From an uncultured Eubacteriales bacterium (GTDB lineage Bacteria > Bacillota > Clostridia > Oscillospirales > Oscillospiraceae), in the NCBI GenBank assembly GCA_900544975.1, contig UQXI01000047.1, positions 1 to 15,710 on the forward strand: a stretch of DNA of 15,710 bases. Reading direction: 5' to 3'. How positions within the stretch are numbered: position 1 is the stretch's first letter; every line of letters starts with the position of its first letter. This document shows positions 1-6,896 of this stretch, piece by piece. Below the pieces are notes generated by a model, which made no database searches, was not told the origin of the DNA, and worked only from the letters and a program-made list of their open reading frames with translations. The position numbers and the translations under genes are program-made.

Positions 1-179
1 TGGCACTCCCAGTCCTTGGTAGGTCCAAAAATCCGCTCGCAGTACAGGCCGTCCCGCTCCGGCTTCAGGGTGCGGTAATTGATGGTCTCCGGTTTCTTGA
101 CCTCGCCATAAGACCACTGGCGGATCATCTCCGGGGACGCAATTCCGATTTTAATTGCATCAAAGGTGGCATTTGCCAT
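1..179 (-). CDS. rpoC: RNA polymerase beta' subunit, N-terminal fragment (cut by window edge)
   Basis: The first 59 codons of the beta' subunit of RNA polymerase are present; the rest lies left of the window. The translation begins MANATFDAIKIGIASPEMI and continues with WSYGEVKKPETINYR and GLYCERIFGPTKDWEC. These are the conserved N-terminal clamp residues of RpoC just before its first zinc-binding cysteines. The start ATG is at 179-177. A strong Shine-Dalgarno (AAGGAGG) overlaps the TAA stop of rpoB, so the two genes are translationally close, with a 14-bp gap, and belong to one operon. No rpoC promoter is visible between them. The identification is certain; only the truncation limits it. 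Confidence 0.97.
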   Translation of the reverse strand, partial: MANATFDAIKIGIASPEMIRQWSYGEVKKPETINYRTLKPERDGLYCERIFGPTKDWEC

Positions 180-193
180 ATCATCACGCCTCC

Positions 194-3100
194 TTATTCT
201 TCGCTGTCCAGCGCACCGTCTTCCGGCTCCGCCAGCTCGCTGAACACATCCATAATATCCTCTGGGCCCTCCTCGTCCACGTTGTAGCCGGATTCAAAGA
301 CCTCCTGCTCATCGGTGACGTAGGTCTCGTCCTCGGAGGAGTAGATTGCCTCGTCGTCTTCGTCCTCATCTCTCAGTTCAATCTCGTTGCCGGCCTCGTC
401 CAGAACCCGGATGTCCAGGCAGAGAGACTGGAGCTCCTTCACCAACACCTTGAAGGACTCGGGCACACCGGGCTTGGGCACATTGTTGCCCTTGACGATG
501 GCCTCGTAGGTCTTCACACGGCCGGTAATGTCGTCGGATTTGACTGTGAGGATCTCCTGGAGGGTGTAAGCTGCACCGTAAGCCTCCAGCGCCCAAACTT
601 CCATTTCGCCGAAGCGCTGGCCGCCAAACTGGGCCTTGCCGCCCAGGGGCTGCTGGGTGACCATGGAGTAGGGACCTGTGGACCGGGCATGAATCTTATC
701 GTCCACCAGGTGGTGGAGCTTCAGGAAGTAGGGGTAACCCACGGTAACCAGGTTGTCGAAGGGCTCGCCGGTCCGGCCGTCATAGAGGACCGTCTTGCCG
801 TCCTCCCGGAGGCCAGCCAGCTTCAGGGTCTCCCGGATGTCCTTCTCGTTGGCGCCGTCAAAAATGGGGGTGGAGACCTTCCAGCCCAGGGCCTTGGCGG
901 CATAGCCCAGATGGACCTCCAGCACCTGGCCGATGTTCATACGGGAAGGCACGCCCAGGGGGTTCAGTACAATGTCCAGGGGGGTGCCGTCGGGCAGGAA
1001 GGGCATATCCTCCTCGGGCAGGACGCGGGATACCACGCCCTTGTTGCCGTGGCGGCCGGCCATCTTGTCGCCCACGGAGATCTTCCGCTTCTGGGCCACA
1101 TACACCCGGACCACTTTGTTGACTCCGGGAGGCAGCTCGTCGCCGTTCTCCCGCTTGAAGACCTTGACATCCACAACGATGCCGCTCTCGCCATGGGGAA
1201 CCTTCAAGGAGGTATCCCGGACCTCCCGGGCCTTCTCGCCGAAGATGGCCCGCAGGAGCCGCTCTTCCGGGGTGAGTTCCGTCTCGCCCTTGGGGGTGAC
1301 CTTGCCCACCAGGTAATCGCCGGACCGGACCTCCGCGCCAATACGGATGATGCCGTCCTCGTCCAGATCCTTCAGAGTATCCTCACCCACATTGGGGATG
1401 TCCCGGGTGATCTCCTCGGGTCCCAGCTTGGTATCCCGGGACTCGGTCTCGTGCTCTTCAATGTGGATGGAGGTGAACACATCCTCCCGGACCAAGCGCT
1501 CGTTCAGCAGGATGGCGTCCTCGTAGTTGTAGCCCTCCCAGGTGACAAAGCCGATGAGCACGTTCTTGCCCAGGGCAATTTCCCCCTGGGAGCAGGCTGG
1601 ACCGTCTGCAATGATCTGCTCCGGTTCCACCCGCTGGCCCACCTCTACGATGGGGCGCTGGTTGACGCAGGTGCCCTGGTTGGAGCGGGTAAACTTGGTG
1701 AGTTTGTGGGTCACCGTCTCGCCGCTGTCGTACTTCACGGTGATGTTGGTGGCGGACACTGCCGTCACCTCGCCGGCCCCCTGGGCCTTGATGCAGACCT
1801 CGGAGTCCAGCGCGCACTTGTGCTCAATGCCCGTGGCCACAATGGGGGCCTCGGTCACCATCAGGGGCACGGCCTGACGCTGCATGTTCGCACCCATGAG
1901 GGCACGGTTGGCGTCGTCGTTCTGGAGGAAGGGAATGAATGCCGTAGCCACAGAGCACATCATCTTGGGCGACACGTCAATGTAGTCGATGGTGTTCCGG
2001 TCCACTTCGATGATCTCGTTACGGTGGCGGCAGGTGACACGGGCATTGGCCAGGCAGCCGTTTTCATCCAGGGGCTCATTGGCCTGGGCCACATAGTAAT
2101 CGTCTTCCACGTCGGCAGTCATATACTGCACTGTATCCGTGACAAAGCCGGTTTCCTTGTCCACCTTCCGGAAGGGCGCTTCCACAAAGCCGTACTCATT
2201 GACCTGGGCAAAGGAGGCCAGGTAGTTGATGAGGCCGATGTTGGGACCTTCGGGGGTCTCAATGGGGCACATCCGGCCATAGTGGCTGTAGTGGACGTCC
2301 CGGACGTCAAAGGAGGCCCGCTCCCGGCTGAGGCCGCCGGGGCCCAGGGCGGAGACACGACGCTTATGGGTCAGCTCCGCCAGGGGGTTGTTCTGGTCCA
2401 TGAACTGGGACAGAGGGGAGGAGCCGAAGAACTCCCGGATGACCGCCGTCACGGGCCGGATATTGATAAGGCTCTGGGGGGTGACCGAGTCCAGATCCTG
2501 GACCGTCATCCGCTCCCGAATCACCCGCTCCAGACGGGTGAAACCCACCCGAAGCTGATTCTGGAGCAGCTCGCCCACGCAGCGCAGGCGGCGGTTGCCC
2601 AGGTGGTCGATGTCGTCGGTGGTTCCCACCCCGGCGGCCACGCAGCACAGGTAGTTGATGGATGCCAAAATATCGTCAGCAATGATATGCTTGGGGATGA
2701 GATCATCCCGTCGCAGGGCAATGGCTTCGGCCCAGCCATCTTCGGAGACGGTGTCCAGCAGCTCCCGCAGGACGGAGAAGCGGACCTTCTCGTTGATGCC
2801 ATACTCCTTGGGGTCGAAGGAGACGAACCGGGACATGTCTACCATGTCGTTGGAGAACACCTTCAGGGTCCGTCCGCCCTCCAGAGCCAGGACGGCCTGG
2901 TTGACGCCGTGGGCAGACAGCTCCTTGGCCTGGGCCCGGGTGAGGGGCTCGCCAGGCATGGCCAAAATCTCCCCGGTGAGGGGATCGGCAATGGGCTCTG
3001 CCAGGACCTGACCCGACAGGCGGGACCAGATGTCCATCTTCTTGTTAAACTTATACCGGCCCACCTTGGACACGTCGTAACGCCGGGCGTCGAAGAACAG

Positions 3101-3874
3101 GGAGTCCATATAAGCCTCGGCATTTTCCACTGTGGGAGGCTCGCCGGGGCGCAGGCGGCGGTAAATCTCCAGGAGGCTCTCCTCCCGGGTCTTGCAGGTG
3201 TCCTTCTCCAGGGTGGCGCTGATGAGGGGATCCTCCCCGAACAGCTCCTGGATCTTGGCGTCGGTGTCAATCCCCAGGGCCCGGATCAGGCAGGTGATGG
3301 GCAGCTTCCGGTTCTTGTCGATGCGGACATAGAACACGCCTTGATTGTCGGTCTCATACTCCAGCCATGCGCCCCGATAGGGGATCACCGTGGTGGTGTA
3401 GGTGTGCTGGTCTGCCTTGTCCACCTCGTGGCCATAGTACATGCCGGGGGAACGGACAATCTGAGAGACAATGACACGCTCGCCGCCGTTGATGACGAAG
3501 GTGCCGCCGTTTGTCATAATGGGGAAATCCCCCATGAAGATCTCCTGCTCTTTGATCTCGTCGGTCTCGGTGTTGCGCAGGCGCACCCGGACCTTGATGG
3601 GCCGGGCGTAGGTGGCGTCCCGCTCCACGCATTCCTCCACAGTATACTTGGGCTGGTCCCTCATGGTAAAGTCCAGGAAGGACAGCTCCAGCTTTCCGCT
3701 GAAGTCCGTGATCGTGCCCACATCCCGGAAGACCTCTTGCAGGCCCTCGTCCAGGAACCACTGGTAGGAGTCCTTCTGGATCTTCAGAAGATTTGGCATT
3801 TCCAGGATTTCCTGATATTTGGCATAGCTCTTACGCATGGTCTTGCCAAACAGCTGATCCTTGACCATTGCCAT
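194..3874 (-). CDS. rpoB: DNA-directed RNA polymerase subunit beta
   Basis: Complete 1226-residue beta subunit, the catalytic partner of RpoC in the core enzyme; the usual Firmicutes length is about 1190-1240. Visible signatures include the rifampicin-pocket cluster around residues 484-510 (SQFMDQNNPLAELTHKRR), then GPGGLSRERASFDVRDVH and CPIETPEGPNIGLIN. Later come WEGYNYEDAILLNERL, DKMAGRHGNKGVVSRVLPEE and a C-terminal EMEVWALEAYGAAYTLQE. The protein ends in an acidic tail of about 65 residues rich in D and E. Residue 487 is Pro where E. coli has Gln510. Start at 3874 (MAMVKDQLFG); Met3 is a possible alternative, and the only ribosome site is a weak GAAAGG about 14 nt upstream. It is first in its transcript here: the genes for L10 and L7/L12 (rplJ, rplL), which usually precede it, are not upstream. 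Its promoter is at 4055-4083, leaving a leader of about 175 nt. Confidence 0.98.
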   Translation of the reverse strand: MAMVKDQLFGKTMRKSYAKYQEILEMPNLLKIQKDSYQWFLDEGLQEVFRDVGTITDFSGKLELSFLDFTMRDQPKYTVEECVERDATYARPIKVRVRLRNTETDEIKEQEIFMGDFPIMTNGGTFVINGGERVIVSQIVRSPGMYYGHEVDKADQHTYTTTVIPYRGAWLEYETDNQGVFYVRIDKNRKLPITCLIRALGIDTDAKIQELFGEDPLISATLEKDTCKTREESLLEIYRRLRPGEPPTVENAEAYMDSLFFDARRYDVSKVGRYKFNKKMDIWSRLSGQVLAEPIADPLTGEILAMPGEPLTRAQAKELSAHGVNQAVLALEGGRTLKVFSNDMVDMSRFVSFDPKEYGINEKVRFSVLRELLDTVSEDGWAEAIALRRDDLIPKHIIADDILASINYLCCVAAGVGTTDDIDHLGNRRLRCVGELLQNQLRVGFTRLERVIRERMTVQDLDSVTPQSLINIRPVTAVIREFFGSSPLSQFMDQNNPLAELTHKRRVSALGPGGLSRERASFDVRDVHYSHYGRMCPIETPEGPNIGLINYLASFAQVNEYGFVEAPFRKVDKETGFVTDTVQYMTADVEDDYYVAQANEPLDENGCLANARVTCRHRNEIIEVDRNTIDYIDVSPKMMCSVATAFIPFLQNDDANRALMGANMQRQAVPLMVTEAPIVATGIEHKCALDSEVCIKAQGAGEVTAVSATNITVKYDSGETVTHKLTKFTRSNQGTCVNQRPIVEVGQRVEPEQIIADGPACSQGEIALGKNVLIGFVTWEGYNYEDAILLNERLVREDVFTSIHIEEHETESRDTKLGPEEITRDIPNVGEDTLKDLDEDGIIRIGAEVRSGDYLVGKVTPKGETELTPEERLLRAIFGEKAREVRDTSLKVPHGESGIVVDVKVFKRENGDELPPGVNKVVRVYVAQKRKISVGDKMAGRHGNKGVVSRVLPEEDMPFLPDGTPLDIVLNPLGVPSRMNIGQVLEVHLGYAAKALGWKVSTPIFDGANEKDIRETLKLAGLREDGKTVLYDGRTGEPFDNLVTVGYPYFLKLHHLVDDKIHARSTGPYSMVTQQPLGGKAQFGGQRFGEMEVWALEAYGAAYTLQEILTVKSDDITGRVKTYEAIVKGNNVPKPGVPESFKVLVKELQSLCLDIRVLDEAGNEIELRDEDEDDEAIYSSEDETYVTDEQEVFESGYNVDEEGPEDIMDVFSELAEPEDGALDSEE

Positions 3875-3972
3875 TTACGTCATCACAGCCTTTCTTTCGG
3901 CATCATGCCGGAATCATGTGTATGGTTAGTTGATACGCACGGGTTCGTTGACCCTTTTTCCTCTTCCAGGAC

Positions 3973-4001
3973 TTGACACAAACCCGCAGCTGTGGTACTA
4001 T
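3973..4001 (+). promoter_or_regulatory. Sigma-A promoter facing the rpoB promoter, drives RNA toward the MerR-type gene
   Basis: TTGACA (3973-3978), a 17-bp spacer and TACTAT (3996-4001) form a near-consensus promoter on the plus strand, with a start near 4008. It lies inside the rpoB leader and points straight at the rpoB promoter: the two start points are only about 40 bp apart and transcription converges. The next gene downstream is the MerR-type regulator at 4183, but an intrinsic terminator at 4111-4152 stands in between. Confidence 0.7.
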
Positions 4002-4054
4002 GTCCCTGCAAGATGGGGAGATAGGCAGTGCACACCACCACAGCATGGACAGTT

Positions 4055-4083
4055 ATGATAGCACATTTTCCCCCCTTTGTCAA
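4055..4083 (-). promoter_or_regulatory. Sigma-A promoter for rpoB-rpoC
   Basis: Reading the minus strand, TTGACA (4083-4078) and TATCAT (4060-4055) are separated by exactly 17 bp. The -35 is perfect and the -10 is one base from TATAAT. Transcription would start near 4048 and give a leader of about 175 nt before rpoB. The leader can form a long-range stem, GCTGTGGT at 4044-4037 with ACCACAGC at 3996-3989, and a small CGGCA/TGCCG hairpin nearer the gene. Assignment to rpoB rests on orientation and on the lack of any other gene in between. Confidence 0.8.
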
Positions 4084-4110
4084 TATTTCGTAACCAAAAA
4101 GCTCAGTTTT

Positions 4111-4152
4111 GCCGTTCTGCACAAAGGAACGGCCTTTCTTTTTATATTTTTC
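4111..4152 (+). terminator. Intrinsic terminator in the leader of the MerR-type gene
   Basis: A perfect 7-bp stem, GCCGTTC (4111-4117) with GAACGGC (4127-4133), has a 9-nt loop. It is followed at once by CTTTCTTTTTATATTTTT. The T-run is on the plus strand only, so the direction is rightward. It sits between the promoter at 3973-4001 and the ribosome site at 4170, so expression of the downstream gene requires read-through. Confidence 0.7.
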
Positions 4153-4170
4153 TCCACACAGAAACCAGCA

Positions 4171-4181
4171 GGAGGCGCTCC
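4171..4181 (+). promoter_or_regulatory. Shine-Dalgarno inside a 4-bp mini-hairpin (MerR-type gene)
   Basis: The ribosome site is GGAG-GCG-CTCC, so the purine run can fold on the CTCC just before the ATG. The same layout, GGAG-GGA-CTCC followed by CATGG, precedes the winged-helix regulator at 14417. The stem is short, so its effect may be modest. Confidence 0.4.
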
Positions 4182-4182
4182 C

Positions 4183-4611
4183 ATGGACCCGGAAACATAC
4201 ACCATTGAAGACGTTGCGCAAATGACCGGCCTGTCCAGCCGGACCATCCGCACCTACCGAAAAATGGGCCTTTTAGAAGGAGCCCTACAGGGCAACACCT
4301 GGACCTTCACCCCAGAGCAGGTGGGAAAGCTTCTGAATGAGCCTTATGTGCAAGGGGCCATGGAGGCAAAGCGGAACGCCATTTGGACCGACTTTCTCCA
4401 GGACACCGGGAAGCAGGTTCCCAGTCTCTGCACAACGGCAGACTTCCCCGTCACAGACGCCCAAGGGGCAAACGCACTGCTGGACCGGCTCCTGGAGCAG
4501 CTCCCGGCAGGCGTGCGGATGAGCTATTGCTATGACCACCGCCGGAACCTCGTTCGAATCTACCTGTCCGGCCCAAAAGATCTGATCCTGCCGGTTCTTG
4601 CGGCGCTGTAA
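4183..4611 (+). CDS. Small MerR-type HTH transcriptional regulator
   Basis: 142 residues. Residues 7-33 (YTIEDVAQMTGLSSRTIRTY, then RKMGLLEG) are a classic MerR-family helix-turn-helix and wing start. The HTH half extends to about residue 50 (WTFTPEQVGKLLNEP). The remaining ~90 residues have no cysteine metal site and no recognised ligand domain. The C-terminus (SYCYDHRRNLVRIYLSGP) looks like a small alpha/beta module. The start at 4183 is chosen because AGGAGG (4170-4175) lies 7 nt upstream and the MerR motif begins right after it; an in-frame ATG at 3973 overlaps the promoter and has no ribosome site. It is a lone gene, divergent from rpoB, with its own promoter and a terminator in its leader. 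Its target and effector are unknown. Confidence is high for DNA binding, low for function. Confidence 0.8.
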   Translation: MDPETYTIEDVAQMTGLSSRTIRTYRKMGLLEGALQGNTWTFTPEQVGKLLNEPYVQGAMEAKRNAIWTDFLQDTGKQVPSLCTTADFPVTDAQGANALLDRLLEQLPAGVRMSYCYDHRRNLVRIYLSGPKDLILPVLAAL

Positions 4612-4632
4612 CCCAGCCCCGAACAGAGCCCG

Positions 4633-4915
4633 GAGACGGTCAGATACCAATACGGTGCAGAGACCGACTCTTCAGCGTTGCCGTAACATCCCCTCCTTTC
4701 ACCATAGAGGGCATCAAAATGACAAAATACATCGAAAACTTCCTCCCATCTGCCGTAGGGGTGGACCCATGTGTCCGCCCGGCAGAAACACCGTACGATC
4801 CCCTCCCATTTTTCGGCGAATTCGAAATGCCTACCACGGGCGGACACATAGGTCCGCCCCTACGGTGAGATACTAGCACAGTGCAGAAATTAGCTCTCCA
4901 GCGTTGCCGCAGAAT
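4633..4915. repeat. Composite intergenic repeat, copy A (L-U-P-L)
   Basis: The core (P) is an imperfect palindrome with 29-nt arms at 4753-4781 and 4837-4865. The arms begin CCGTAGGGG and end at the inner CCGCCCG, with 27 of 29 positions complementary by eye. They are separated by 55 bp containing TTCGGCGAATTCG. To the left is a U segment with GAGGGCATCAAAATGACAAA (4708-4727). On both outer sides is an L segment, GATAC..., GTGCAGA..., GCGTTGCCG (about 4641-4684 and 4867-4910). The far-left ACGGTCAGATACC looks like the remnant of another P arm. The same parts recur at 8916-9323 and, as a fragment, at 15632-15656. There is no transposase and no clear target duplication. Open frames across it (for example one with RRGGPMCPPVV on the minus strand) are artefacts of the repeat. 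Most of the 405-bp gap 4612-5016 is this element. Confidence 0.8.
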
Positions 4916-4952
4916 CTTGTTTTGCCCCCTGGCCTCATAAAATTCTCTCAAA

Positions 4953-4981
4953 TTGGGCCTTTCTTTCATGCCAGGTATCAT
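4953..4981 (+). promoter_or_regulatory. Probable promoter for the ECF S-component gene
   Basis: TTGGGC (4953-4958), a 17-bp spacer and TATCAT (4976-4981), with the start near 4988 and a leader of about 30 nt to the ATG at 5017. The -35 is only a partial match, so confidence is moderate. The leader is too short to hold a riboswitch. Confidence 0.5.
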
Positions 4982-5016
4982 TAAAATACAAGGCAGAAAG
5001 AAAGGAGCGAGAATGC

Positions 5017-5562
5017 ATGTCTGACGTTAAAATCCGCAAGCTGGTGCTGGCTGCCCTCTTTACCGCCTTGTGCACCATCATGACCCTGGTCATCCAGGTC
5101 CCCTCCCCTATGCAAGGCTATGTCAACTTGGGTGACTGCGCCGTGCTGCTCTCCGCTTGGATCCTGGGTCCTGTCTACGGCGGGGTCGCCGCAGGCGTCG
5201 GCTCTATGCTGGCCGACCTGTTGTCCGGATATGCCCATTATGCCCCGGGCACATTCCTGATTAAGCTGAGTATGGCCGTGGTGGCCGCGTTGATCTTCCG
5301 CTTTCTCCGCAACCGCCCCGCATCCAAGCTCCTGCTGGCGCAAGCGGCAAGTGGTATTGTGGCGGAGGCCATTATGGTGGCAGGATTCTTCAGCTATTCC
5401 TGCTTGTGGCTGGGCAAGGGGCTGGCTGCCGCCGCTTCCATCCCGGGCAACCTGGTGCAGGGCGCATTGGGCCTGATCACAGCCACGGCGATTTACGTCC
5501 TTTTACACCGCAGTTCCGCGCTGGCCCATATTGGATCTTCATCCAGGTCACGCCCACAGTAG
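5017..5562 (+). CDS. ECF transporter S component (substrate-binding membrane subunit)
   Basis: 181-residue hydrophobic protein resembling the ECF S-component family (ribofla_trS-like, PF07155 type). Such proteins bind a vitamin or precursor in the membrane and dock on a shared EcfA-A'-T energising module encoded elsewhere. Helix 1 (about 7-26) carries the A-A-x-x-x-A pattern (LVLAALFTALCTI) typical of EcfT docking. The following segment GYVNLGDCAVLLSAWILGP and then GGVAAGVGSMLADLLSGYAH, GTFLIKLSMA are family hallmarks. Roughly five to six membrane segments are seen. Start at 5017: AAGGAG ends 9 nt upstream; the ATG at 5013 is out of frame and stops after three codons. Substrate cannot be read from sequence. 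Proximity to thiC hints at a thiamine precursor, but the gene has its own promoter and no TPP riboswitch, so this is weak. Confidence 0.85.
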   Translation: MSDVKIRKLVLAALFTALCTIMTLVIQVPSPMQGYVNLGDCAVLLSAWILGPVYGGVAAGVGSMLADLLSGYAHYAPGTFLIKLSMAVVAALIFRFLRNRPASKLLLAQAASGIVAEAIMVAGFFSYSCLWLGKGLAAAASIPGNLVQGALGLITATAIYVLLHRSSALAHIGSSSRSRPQ

Positions 5563-5576
5563 CCTGCTTTCCTTTT

Positions 5577-5595
5577 GAAAAAGTCCCTCTTTTTC
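5577..5595 (+). terminator. Weak terminator-like hairpin after the ECF gene
   Basis: GAAAAAG (5577-5583) and CTTTTTC (5589-5595) form a 7-bp stem with a 5-nt loop just after the stop codon. The stem is AT-rich and no T-run follows (CAATTGCAG), so termination would be inefficient. Confidence 0.3.
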
Positions 5596-5598
5596 CAA

Positions 5599-5628
5599 TT
5601 GCAGCCCTCCCTTTCCCCGTGATACTAT
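5599..5628 (+). promoter_or_regulatory. Probable promoter for the HExxH metallopeptidase gene
   Basis: TTGCAG (5599-5604), an 18-bp spacer and TACTAT (5623-5628). The start would be near 5635, with a very short leader to the AAAGGAGGG ribosome site and the ATG at 5650. Confidence 0.5.
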
Positions 5629-5649
5629 GGTGGAAAAGGAGGGTATTTT

Positions 5650-6711
5650 ATGCTACAAACAACCTATTATGAAGTCGCCAACCGGCTGGAACGCATAGAC
5701 TTTCCGTCCATCTGGCCCGGCTTTTCCTCCGGGTCTTTCGCCTTGTACCAGGAGAAACTGGCCTGCCTGGGCGGGCAGCTGGTCCCCCGTCCCCCGGAAT
5801 TTCGCGGCAACACCGCCATCTCGTGGCAGGGCGGCCCCCTGGCCATCTGGAACCTGGAGCAGGAAACGGACCTGGATCTGCTGGCCTCCTGTCTGGTTCA
5901 TGAGCTGTTCCACGCCCATCAACTGGCCTCCGGGGAAACCCGCTTCCCCCAGGACATTCGCCTGGCCCTCTCCCCTGCGCCCTTGCCCAGCCTGGCCTCC
6001 CGGCTGCAGGAAGGGCGGCTCCTGGCCCAGGCGGTATCCGCCGGACCGGATGCCGCCCGGGCGCACCTGACCGATTTCTGCGCCCTGCGGCGGCAGCGGC
6101 AGGAGCGCCCGGAGTGCCTTCAGGAGTGCCTGGTGGAGACGGTGGAGGGTACCGCAGAATTCGTTGGGCTTCAGGCCCTTCGGACGCTGTCCCCGGAGAA
6201 ATATCAAAGGGAGCTGGACCGGTACCGGGCCTTGCTGCTCCATCCCGGTCCCCTGCTGACTGATCCCCGGCGCATGGCATACTACACCGGCGCCCTGCTT
6301 CTGGTGTCTGCGCAGGAGGCGGGGCTGGACTTGCGCCATCTCCTGCCCGGGCAGGGCCTGCCCCTGTTCGCCTTCCTGGACCGGCTGCTCCCTCACACCT
6401 CACCGCCTCCCCTGTCAGCTGACGCCCTGGACGAGGCGGCTCCCTTACAGGAGGCCCAGGATCACGCCCACCGGCAGGCCGTCAACGGTTTTTTGGCGCA
6501 AAACCCCCCATACCAGGAGGGACCTTTCCGCATCTGCGGCTATGACCCTATGAACCAGTTCGCCGTGGACGGGAACCTGTTCTGCACCCATTTCCTGGCG
6601 CTGCAGCACCTGGCAACCGGCTCCGTCCACACCCTCATCGGCCAGAGCCTTCTGGTCCTGGCCCCCGGCAGCTGGGAAGAGGCTCTGGGCGTGTATCACA
6701 AAAAGTCTTGA
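5650..6711 (+). CDS. Putative zinc metallopeptidase (HExxH, gluzincin-like), function unknown
   Basis: 353 residues, no signal peptide and no membrane segment, so likely cytoplasmic. Residues 84-88 are HELFH (VHELFHAHQ), the zinc-binding helix. An EGTAEF motif at 166-171 supplies a plausible third ligand (E166 or E170) about 80 residues later, as in gluzincin-type folds. The N-terminus contains NTAISWQGGPLAIWNLEQET. A C-terminal part (about 290-353: FRICGYDPMNQFAVDGNLFC) looks like a substrate or partner module. I do not recognise a named family; related proteins would be annotated as hypothetical. Start chosen for the AAGGAGGG 7 nt upstream. It is a single gene with its own promoter, and its stop codon overlaps the -35 of the thiC promoter. 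Hydrolase activity is inferred from the motif only; a structural or chaperone-like role is possible. Confidence 0.7.
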   Translation: MLQTTYYEVANRLERIDFPSIWPGFSSGSFALYQEKLACLGGQLVPRPPEFRGNTAISWQGGPLAIWNLEQETDLDLLASCLVHELFHAHQLASGETRFPQDIRLALSPAPLPSLASRLQEGRLLAQAVSAGPDAARAHLTDFCALRRQRQERPECLQECLVETVEGTAEFVGLQALRTLSPEKYQRELDRYRALLLHPGPLLTDPRRMAYYTGALLLVSAQEAGLDLRHLLPGQGLPLFAFLDRLLPHTSPPPLSADALDEAAPLQEAQDHAHRQAVNGFLAQNPPYQEGPFRICGYDPMNQFAVDGNLFCTHFLALQHLATGSVHTLIGQSLLVLAPGSWEEALGVYHKKS

Positions 6712-6736
6712 TTTTCCCCTCCGTTCTGTGTAGAAT
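6708..6736 (+). promoter_or_regulatory. Promoter of the thiC riboswitch transcript
   Basis: TTGATT (6708-6713), a 17-bp spacer and TAGAAT (6731-6736), with a TG two bases before the -10. The -35 overlaps the TGA stop of the preceding metallopeptidase gene. Transcription would begin near 6743, just ahead of the TPP aptamer. Confidence 0.7.
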
Positions 6737-6749
6737 AGAGGCAACAACT

Positions 6750-6850
6750 GCATAGCTGGGGAGCTTGTAGCACAGGCTGAGAGGAAGGTATCACCTTCGA
6801 CCCATGAACCTGATTTGGATAATGCCAACGTAGGGACGCCGGAAGATGCA
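6750..6850 (+). ncRNA. TPP riboswitch (THI element) upstream of thiC
   Basis: The conserved THI-box blocks are all present in order: CTGGGGAGC (6756-6764), CTGAGA (6777-6782), the ACCC at 6800-6803, GAACCTGAT (6806-6814), GGATAATGCCA (6817-6827) and CGTAGGGA (6829-6836). A variable stem, GAAGGT/ACCTTC, sits between the second and third blocks. An outer TGCAT (6749-6753) can pair with ATGCA (6846-6850). The element senses thiamine pyrophosphate and is followed directly by an intrinsic terminator, so it most likely acts by transcription attenuation. Confidence 0.95.
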
Positions 6851-6851
6851 A

Positions 6852-6896
6852 AAAACGGGAAGTAACCAGATCTGGTCACTTCCCGTTTTGTTTTTT
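6852..6896 (+). terminator. Riboswitch-controlled intrinsic terminator of thiC
   Basis: A 12-bp stem, AAAACGGGAAGT (6852-6863) with ACTTCCCGTTTT (6878-6889), is extended inward by the palindrome ACCAGATCTGGT (6865-6876). It is followed by G and six T. This is a very stable terminator. It lies between the aptamer and the thiC start, as expected for a TPP-induced OFF switch. No strong anti-terminator partner was obvious by eye. Confidence 0.9.

Larger units (their letters stand above)
4008..4152 (+). ncRNA. Candidate short terminated RNA or attenuated leader upstream of the MerR-type gene
   Basis: This is an inferred transcript from the start point predicted by the promoter at 3973-4001 to the T-run of the hairpin at 4111-4133, about 145 nt. 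Its first 40 nt would be complementary to the 5' end of the rpoB mRNA leader. It contains ACAAAGG (4121-4127) in the terminator loop, which can pair with CCTTTGT (4074-4080). I do not recognise a known RNA family. It could equally be just the attenuated leader of the downstream gene. Confidence 0.3.

Noticed and set aside
155..3976. A 1273-codon open frame on the plus strand, antisense to rpoB
   Set aside because: It mirrors rpoB in a codon-biased GC-rich gene, has no ribosome site, and its translation has no recognisable domain. It is a shadow frame.
4560..4981. Small frames on both strands across copy A of the repeat
   Set aside because: They follow the palindrome arms and show no ribosome sites or homology.
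5648..6403. Two minus-strand frames of about 250 codons opposite the metallopeptidase gene
   Set aside because: Overlap each other and the real gene, with Pro/Gly/Arg-rich or Gln-rich translations typical of GC-rich shadows.
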